NCBI GenBank assembly: GCA_050084985.1 | Contig: JBITNC010000001.1 | Span: forward strand, 185,008,001 to 185,072,000 | Length of the DNA stretch: 64,000 nt | Source: Nageia nagi | Taxonomy: Eukaryota; Pinophyta | Direction: 5' to 3' | Shown: piece by piece, positions 56,265 through 64,000 of the stretch | Numbering within the stretch: position 1 is the stretch's first letter | How the letters are laid out: each line of letters starts with the position of its first letter | Translations under genes and position numbers: made by a program | Notes under the pieces: generated by a model | Databases searched by the model: none | What the model saw: the letters and a program-made list of their open reading frames with translations, nothing else | Told to the model about the DNA's origin: nothing

Positions 56265-57779
56265 CATACCCCCCTTTGTAAGTATAATAAAATTGAGTCT
56301 TGAAATGACATTATGCTTGCAAAGGAATTAAATGTAAAGAGAAGAAAAAATTTGATCTTCCCTATTTTAACAGTATGGATCATCAAATATTTGATGATGT
56401 ATATTACCCTCTCTTTGCCTTTGTTGTGAGATGTAATGGCTTGCATGTAGTAGAATCAACCAAGAGTAAAGAATGAACCTGAAAATGAGGGGTAAACACT
56501 TCCAAGCACATATATGATTGTTAAATCATAAAAGATATAGCAATGAATAGTAATAGAGAACATCATAATATTTCATCAAATGATATAGCAATAATAGAGC
56601 AAGGATGAAATTAATATAATATGCATACATCATCTTGAAAATACTAAATATAACAATACTCAATATTTCATTCTTAGATGCATACATAAGAAAATAATGA
56701 TAAAGTTGTATCCATATCATCATGGGGTGCATGCCCTATTCTTGGATGGAACACATGCAATCAAAACCATATATGTTAACATCATCATGAGGTACATTCC
56801 CCATTCTTAGATGCAACATATGAATTAAGAAAACAAGATGGTGATGGTTAGTTGAGACCAAACCAATAAAGGTGACTCAAAGATAGAGGTTAATTAAGAT
56901 CCAACTAGCAAAGGTGACACAATTTGAATATTTTCTAGCCATGTTATATGATATGCTCACCATCATGAGGTACATGCCACATTCTTAGGTGTGATTAAGG
57001 GTTGATTGGTTTGAATATTTCCTAGTCATGCATGATTATAGTACTAGTAATAATGTGGCCATTATATTGAATATTAGTTTAATCCCAATCTCTAGGTTAA
57101 TCCAAGAAAAATGGTTGGTTTAGGTCTAACCAAATGATCAAAATAGTGATGGTTATTTAATATACACCCACTAAGGACAAGCTGTGCTAAGCATGATAAT
57201 GATGCATGAAATGATTAAATCATGATTATGATTGTAAAGGTAAGAGAGTAGAGAATAATACATACACTTACCTATGATGGCCAATGCAATTTGTTGCAAA
57301 AATGCTAGTGTGAGAGCTAACGTTAGTGCAAGCAAGGTAGGTAGCATGGACTCTAGGCCTCATGTTGATTCAAACCCTATCATTTTTCTAAGATTGAAGT
57401 ATGATTATACTAATAGGTTTGGCCTATGTGTGATGACTAAAATATGCACATAATTGCTCACAACATCATCTACATGATTGATTATACTAATATCATTGGT
57501 CTAAAAATGACAACGAATTGATGAGATTCTAGAGGTACCACATAGGTTGTCTGACCTAACTACAAATTTTGAACCTTGTGACTTTGATTGGAGCCTAAAA
57601 TGTGCTAAGGATACCAAATTGATAATTTTAACATAAAAAGCTAACACAAATACTAGCTCAACAAAATGAGAACGAAGCTAGGGTCTTGATACTTGACTTA
57701 TGTATTAGTGACTGATTAAAGGATGACCTCTAGAGCATGTATAACAAGCTTCCATCATGCATAAAAGGGCTTGAGATGC
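56265..57779. other. 3' untranslated region of element G2
   Basis: No gene. Three dispersed copies of a 32-bp phrase, CATCATGAGGTACATGCC then CATTCTTAG, at about 56717, 56780 and 56952. Confidence 0.6.
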
Positions 57780-58423
57780 TTTGCATTAGTTAAAAATTTA
57801 TCAACTTTCCCCTCAACTATTACTAACCTGCATTTGTTGTTTGGATACTTAGTCTTAATTATGTATGTACTAATCCAATTAGTCTCAAATTTACCTTTTT
57901 TATTTTATTTTTCAGCTTGTGACTTATGATAATTCTCCTTGAGTACTAGATCATCCACTTGGAATTCACGTGGTACAATATTTTTGCCATGTGTTTTCTT
58001 TGCTCTTTTCTAATAAGCTCTGAGATGTTCTAAGGCATGGATTTTTTTTTTATCCAAGCCTTATAGCATCCTTAATCTTGCTTTTTTCTACTCTTCCCAA
58101 TCAATGATGCCTTATAAGGATACCCTTAGTGATGGTATCTCAACTTCCAATGGTAAGACAACCTCATATCCATAATGGAGTACACTCTATAGCTGATTTG
58201 ATGCTTATTATATATGCCCATAAGGTATATATGAGTTGATAATGCCAATTTCTATGATTTTCTTTACTGTATTACATATAATGTTAACAACTATCTTGTT
58301 AGTTGCTTCATCTTATCCATTACCTTGTGGACAATAGGTTTATGAGAATCTTTGATTGATTTTGAATCCCTTACAAAACTCCTTAACTTGCTTTCTTATG
58401 AAGTTATTTTCATTATCCATGAT
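57780..58423 (-). pseudogene. Integrase C-terminal part of gypsy element G2
   Basis: The minus strand reads VVLPLEVEIPSLRVSL, HALEHLRAY, KNIVPREFQVDDLVLKENY and GKFETNWIS, the C-terminal landmarks of plant Ty3/gypsy integrase (usual EAVLP.E, PREF.VGDLVL, KF...W.GP). Stops and shifts break the frame. The core is on the other side of the 4.1-kb insertion. Confidence 0.9.
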
Positions 58424-61400
58424 TAAAATGCAACCACTTATTTCCATCAACCAGAACCCTAAAATTCAGACATATATTTTATTTTATTTGGTTTAACACT
58501 TGATATTCTAGGAATGAACCAAGCGATTCCACATGAGCTTGGTAATGCTGCTAACTAGTTCAGCACTCACATGACAAGATTGTTCAAGAACCTAGGGTAA
58601 TCAATCCTGATAAAATTTTTTGGTGTTCACTCTTCAACACTCATCCTGTTGAGAAGATGCCTCAAAAGTAACCTCACCATTCCTATTCCACATCCCATGT
58701 GCAATAGGATTTTTGGTCATAATGTAGTGGTTTTCTACTCAGGGCCCATACCACTCGAGAGATCACACTTCCACTAAGTTAGCATTACCATCTAATAATA
58801 ACTCTCGATCTCATAGGAGTAGATAGTTTATCTTAGGAAAACTTCTATATGAGCGAGTAGCATTACCTATGGAACAATCATCATACCCCTATATACTAAT
58901 TGCAAGGGGTATGACTACTAGTTAACCTCACCCTGTAATATAAGTTTTTTTAATTACTATCCCCACCTGACTCACCTATCGAAGGATATGAGTACTAACC
59001 TACCCATAACTATCGGCTAGTCCCACCATGTGATTTGGTATCACCATGCCCATAACTTGGGGAACCAAGGATATTAAATAATATCCTTGAGTGGTTGTTT
59101 AGTTTAATCTATTTTTAAATGTGTTAACAAAAAGAACCACCTATGTCCTACTGACCATAAACTAATATTTTCGACAATGAAGTGATACAAGATAAGTTTT
59201 AAGGTTTAACACCATTCATTTTTATCAAAAGTTTTGATTATAAGTTTACTTAGGAAGTCATATATATTTTTTAATTCCATACGCATTATATCACTAATAC
59301 AGATCCACTTTTTAAAATATCTCTTGAATACATAAAGTAACAAGTTGTGAGGAAAGATCTAGCCACTATTGCTACAAAAGTAAAGTAGCTCTATTAGTCC
59401 TCATGCAAAGAGTTTTCCTTTTATTTATCATCTAACATGGTAGGTTTACTTGGCAAAGGTTCTTCACCATTTTTTTTAGATTCATCCAAAAAGAGTTTCG
59501 AATGATTCCATTTATTTCATGGGGTTTCATTGATATCTAATTTGATCCCAAGAGTCCTTAAAATATCTCAAATGCTCCTAAATTATCTTTTGGAATCCAA
59601 ATTCTAAATTAGGATTATTTTTTAATAAATCTACTTCTTTAGAAGTTTTGTTAAAATCATTTACTTTATCAATCTATATTACCCATTAATCATTTTCATG
59701 AAAGAAATAGTAATTCCTACTCCTAGTAATCCATATAATCAATACTAATTGTAGTATTTGATAACCATACTTAAAAGAAAACTCATTAAATCATAATACT
59801 AATTTTTTTAAAAAATTATATAAATAAAAAGTAATCTACAATATTCATTAATTAATACCTAATATAATCCATCTATGAAATGTATGAATAAAATTTATTT
59901 TCATAAATTTTGAAGCTTCCATAAGTTATTACAAGTAGAGATCATGCATTATACAAAGGTAATTCAAATATAATACAACTCATTTAATCATTAATGTGAT
60001 TTTTTTGACAAATCATACTATTTCATATCCAATGAATTTGTAATTCAAATTTGTTCATGTCATATAGTTTTGACCATTATATCAACCATCGAACATCTCT
60101 ATCAATCTTCATGCAACGAGCATCTAACATTCCCTTGGAGCTTAGTGGTGGATCGAGTACATTAGAGGGAGGAGGATTAGGACAACCCTTTTAAACCTTT
60201 ACCATTATGCAAATGAATTTAACTATAGACCTCAAGGGAAATTATCTCCTTTCCTTGGTTAATGTACATTAATCCATTATTTATTTACCCTATAATTAAT
60301 CTATCTTAACTAATAATAAGGTTTTGGATACCTTAATAATTAATTTATGTAATTAGTATCATAGGAATTATTTTACTAAACATTATACCAATATCATAAT
60401 CTCAAAACCATAGTTCATTTAATACAAGATTCTAAAGAGTTTTTGAATTACTTATTAAAAATATTAAACATACTTATTACCTCATTAGATACTAATTAGT
60501 TTAATTGACAAAGTTATATAATAACAAGCAAACATATTTTTATTAATTCATCTTTCCCTACTTTCACATGAATTTGACAATATTTCTTCACTAAGATGAT
60601 AAACATCATATTAAGACTTTAATATATTTCATGTCAAAATAAATTCATTAAATTCTAGCTAAAAACATAAGGAGAAATATTTTACTAGTCTCAAAATATT
60701 GTAATACAATTTGTATGTGAAAATTTTCACCCCTACATCTAAATAAAAGGAGAATAACAAAAGAAAATCCCACTCCTTTACTTTTTAAAGAAAAAAGCAT
60801 GGTACCAACCTTTAAATAAAATAACCACTATGTCTCTTCAAATGGTACAACACTTCTAACAATAATTAATTCTATGTAATTTTATCAAATATTATGATAA
60901 ACATCATATTAGAAATTTAATAAAATTCATGTCAAAATAAATTTATTAAACTCTAGCTAAAGGCATATGGAGAAATATTTGACTAATCTCCTTAAAATAT
61001 TACAAAATATATAATACAATTTGTATGTAAAATTTTCCACTCCTACATCTAAATAAAGAGAGAATAACAAAAGAAAATCCCACTTCTATACTTTTTAAAG
61101 AAAAAAACATTGTAATAACCTTTAAATAAAATAACCATTATGTCTCTTCAAATGGTACAACACTTCTAACAACAATTAATTTTATGTAACTTTATCAAAC
61201 ATTATGATAAACATCATATTAGGAATTTAATAAAATTCATATCAAAATAAATTTATTAAACTCTAACTAAAGGCATAAGGAGAAATATTTGACTAATCTC
61301 CTTAAAATATCATAAAATACATAATATAATTTGTACGTGAAATTTTCCACTCCTACATCTAAATAAAAAGAGAATAACAAAAAAAATCACTTCTTTACTT

Positions 61401-62543
61401 TTTAAAGAAAAATACATGGTAACAACCTTTAAATAAAATAACCACTACGTCTCTTCAAATGGTTTAACACTTATAACAATAATTAATTCTATGAAGCTTT
61501 AACAAACATTATGATAAACATCATATTAAATATCTCAAAATAAGACTACATTAATTAGGTAAAAAAAATGTAAAAGAATGCACCTTGAATTAAAAAGGGA
61601 AGAGAGACTCATTTTCTTCATGTAACTCTGTATTAAGCTTGAGAATAACAAGAATGAAATAATAAAAGATAGATAGGTAAGTATTTTTCTAATGCTCTAA
61701 TCCTCTATTTATAGCTAAAGAGGTTCAAGTTTGTCTAAATGGACGTCTCTTCACATCTTTAATAATTTTTGGAGTAGATTTGCTTAAAGTTGTTGATGAT
61801 TGAAATGGTATTAAATACCTTGAAGCCTTTTTTATTAATTGATAAATTAGTGATAACTATTATCCACACCTAACACAAGAAAATAAAACTAAGTAGGGTC
61901 ATTACTTCATTATTTTTCTACCCATTAATTATCTTGTAATACCACAAGGAGACTTTAATCTCTATCTAATAGTGTTTTTACTATTAACCCTATGTGGTAA
62001 TAATATAGACACTCATATTCAACTTTTACCCCATTAAATTTATGTTTCTAACATTGTATAAATTTTCAAATTTAAATAAGGTATATCACCTTTTCCCCTC
62101 CATTTCAAAATTTGAATTTTAAAAATACCAAATAAGGGAAAATAAATCTTTACCTGCAATGATCACCTCATTCTGCAGAGTAAGGTTAATCCACACATTT
62201 TTGCAAACATATTTTTATCAAGAAATGAACAATCATAGCAATTCTTCTACATGTATCTACATGATTTATGATGGTCATAGGGTGTGTTAATGATTCAATG
62301 CCAATCATTTCCTCCTCTTACCCTTCTATTCCTATCACCAATTCACCTTTAGTCCATAGGGTCTTTGGGTTGCTTCTTCACTCTCTGACCTATGTCAAAA
62401 CATTTCGAAGCTAGCATTAAATTGTCACAAATAACACATATTCCCTTATCAAACTTGTAATTCCATATCTTTATTCAAACATAATCCATTTAAATCCTTA
62501 GTGGTACTCAAGGTAAAATAGTGTTTTGAGGTGGGTTGTGACA
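58424..62543 (-). mobile_element. 4.1-kb insertion in G2, probable very long solo LTR
   Basis: Flanked by the exact duplication ATGAT (58419-58423, 62544-62548) inside the integrase gene; the uninterrupted site is in G1 at about 10997. Read on the minus strand it starts TGTCACAACC and ends TTTTA, so the terminal CA has become TA. No reading frame is found. A minus-strand TATAAATA is at 61706-61713, about 0.83 kb from the start, as expected for an LTR promoter. The two halves do not match each other, so this is one long LTR rather than an element with two. LTRs of 4-5 kb are known in Ogre-type gypsy elements. Confidence 0.65.
60596..61560. repeat. Tandem repeat, period 298-310 bp, about three copies
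   Basis: ATGATAAACATCATATTA starts units at 60596, 60894, 61204 and 61511 (the last partial). Each has ATTTAATAAAATTCATGTCAA, GGAGAAATATTT, CACTCCTACATCTAAATAAA and CTCTTCAAATGGTACAACAC-like parts. Indels are small. It lies downstream of the TATA box in the 4.1-kb insertion. Confidence 0.93.
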
Positions 62544-62548
62544 ATGAT

Positions 62549-63270
62549 GAGATGAGATGGAACACCAAATTTAGTAATTATATTTTCAACCATGAATTTT
62601 ATAACTTGAGGATCCTTAGAAGATATCAAAGGTACAACTTTAGCCCACTTTGTGAAGTATTTTGTAGCAACTAGGATGAATTTATATCCCTCACTAGATT
62701 TGGTATTTATAACACCAATTAAATCCAAGGGCCAAATGGCAAAGAGAAAAGGTAATATCATTGTTGCTAATTCACTTGAAGGAGCATATTTCAAGTTAGC
62801 ATGCTTTTGATATTTTTCACATTTCTAAATATGTAAAATGTAATCCTTTTCCATATATGGCCAATAATATCCTAGTCTTATGAGCTTATGATAAATGGAT
62901 TTACCATTAAAATGACCTCTAACCTTTAATAAAGAATATCACCAATAAGCACATATGTTGTATCCATATGTTTCAACCTTCATTTAAGGAACTTCAACTA
63001 GCATGAATTTGGAATATTTTCTTTCTTGTGGTAGTTGTAGATATTAGTGTATCATACATGCAATGGTAGAATAACACATATAAGTGGTCCCTTCCTATAG
63101 AACCATTAGAATTGATCATTATCTAGAAAGGAACAATGTCTAAGGTTCTCAATTTTGATTATGGTTTTCTCATCTTCAACTAATATAGGTGTTAGTGAAT
63201 AAACATTAGCCATGGCATCTACAAATATATTGTTGTTACTTGAGATATTCTCAAACTAAATTTGTGTACC
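62549..63270 (-). pseudogene. Integrase core and zinc finger of gypsy element G2
   Basis: Frame 62498-62794 reads PLDLIGVINTKSSEGYKFIL (first Asp), VATKYFTKWAKVVPL and ENIITKFGVPSHL, typical of gypsy integrase. The zinc-finger part toward 63000 is more broken than in G1, with a deletion near 62920. The last residues of the frame below 62544 belong to the insertion, not to integrase. Confidence 0.88.
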
Positions 63271-63280
63271 ATTTCTTCCA

Positions 63281-63660
63281 CTAGGTGTTTATAAGGATGT
63301 AAATTCTCATGTTTGGTGTTATAAGTATTATTGATTTGATTGATGACAAGTTGTAATTCACCATATACTTTAGCTGCTTAATTCTAAAGATGATTGTTAC
63401 TTTCAATCCCAAGACTAAATATTCATACTCAACCATGTTGTTTGCACATTTGAAAGTCAAATTGTAAGCCATAAGGATCATACCACCTTTAGGAGTTACT
63501 AGCATAATTCTTGCCCTAGCTCCTTGTAGGCATTTGGAGTCATTAAAGAATAGTATCTAAGTCTTATCATCATACTGTTCAACTAGTACAAGCTCATTTG
63601 TATTACTATTTTTATCACATGGTGCTGCTACAAGCATATCAACTATAACTTGTTCTTTGA
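63281..63660 (-). pseudogene. RNase H of gypsy element G2
   Basis: Reads LVTPKGGMILMAYNLTFKCA, NNMVEYEYLVLGLK and a broken form of the segment VYGDSQL...INQI found intact in G1 at 11794-12186. A one-base shift near 63375 disrupts the second half. Confidence 0.87.
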
Positions 63661-64000
63661 TTACTTTTTGTCTTGTGTAGAGAAGATCAAACTCTTGGTG
63701 TTCCATGATCCATTTGGCTGGTATTCCTTGCAACTATCGTTTTGAGAGTAAATATCATAATGGATCAACTTGAGCCACAATAAAGGTAGTGTTGGTGATT
63801 ATGTAATGCGTTAATTTTTAATTTGTGGAGACTATGGCATAGCACAACTTCTCAATAGGTGTGTAGTTGATTTCTGCATTATGTAATATCTTGGATAAGT
63901 AGTATACAATCCTTTCCCTATTTTCACCATCAAATTGTACACAGACTATCCCAATAGCATTGGATATAGCTAAAACATATAAATATAGTGGCTTGGTTTG
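63661..64000 (-). pseudogene. RT-RNase H tether of gypsy element G2, cut by the window edge
   Basis: Corresponds to 12187-12449 plus 29557-29650 of G1 without interruption. At about 63892 it carries GGATAAGTAGTATACAATCC, the empty version of the site into which copia A inserted in G1. Confidence 0.87.

Larger units (their letters stand above)
55475..64000 (-). mobile_element. Ty3/gypsy element G2 (minus strand), running off the window
   Basis: 3' LTR, a 1.5-kb 3' untranslated region, integrase C-terminus (57780-58423), a 4.1-kb insertion, then integrase core, RNase H and the RT tether up to the window edge. It is the same family as G1, as both share long stretches of integrase and RNase H. 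Confidence 0.85.

Overview
This window looks like plant nuclear heterochromatin. It is AT-rich and made almost wholly of old, nested LTR retrotransposons, a CACTA transposon remnant, minisatellites and a degenerate Arabidopsis-type telomere repeat (CCCTAAA). Reading frames are broken by many stops, primer binding sites are of plant retrotransposon type, and the LTR promoters have TATAAATA boxes. A large-genome plant such as a gymnosperm would fit, but the species cannot be fixed from the sequence. No tRNA, rRNA or intact host gene was recognised.

Layout. 1-10906: Ty3/gypsy-type element F on the minus strand, with 5' LTR 9872-10906, PBS, a repeat-rich leader, an unusually long gag and a protease, but no visible reverse transcriptase; its left end is outside the window. 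F sits inside an older gypsy element, G1, whose pieces lie at 10907-12449, 29557-29772 and 35001-35259. G1 was split by copia element A (12450-29551, plus strand, TSD AGTAG) and by copia element C (29778-34995, minus strand, TSD AGCTA). Copia element B (13131-21741, minus strand), a relative of A, is inserted in the leader of A. 35260-39236 is an unidentified insertion X with two tandem arrays. 39237-41650 is the 5' end (LTR, PBS, leader) of G3, a plus-strand relative of F. 41650-44760 holds a decayed CACTA (En/Spm) transposase. 44897-46350 is a degenerate telomere-like array containing a solo copia LTR (TSD CCCCT). 47215-47820 has two adjacent minisatellites (40 bp x4, 39 bp x10). 48404-49165 is a copia LTR (E). 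50530-51420 is an isolated GC-rich island. 53200-54900 is a decayed gypsy pol (G4). 55475-64000 is gypsy element G2 on the minus strand, interrupted by a 4.1-kb insertion (58424-62543, TSD ATGAT) that looks like a very long solo LTR.

The order of insertion can be read directly: G1 is older than A, A is older than B, and G1 is older than C and F. G2 carries the uninterrupted version of the site into which A inserted, and G1 carries the uninterrupted version of the site of the 4.1-kb insert, so each serves as an empty-site control for the other. The most unusual items are the gag-protease-only element F/G3, a palindrome in the copia LTRs whose two arms vary together, and the GC-rich cores in the leaders of A and B.
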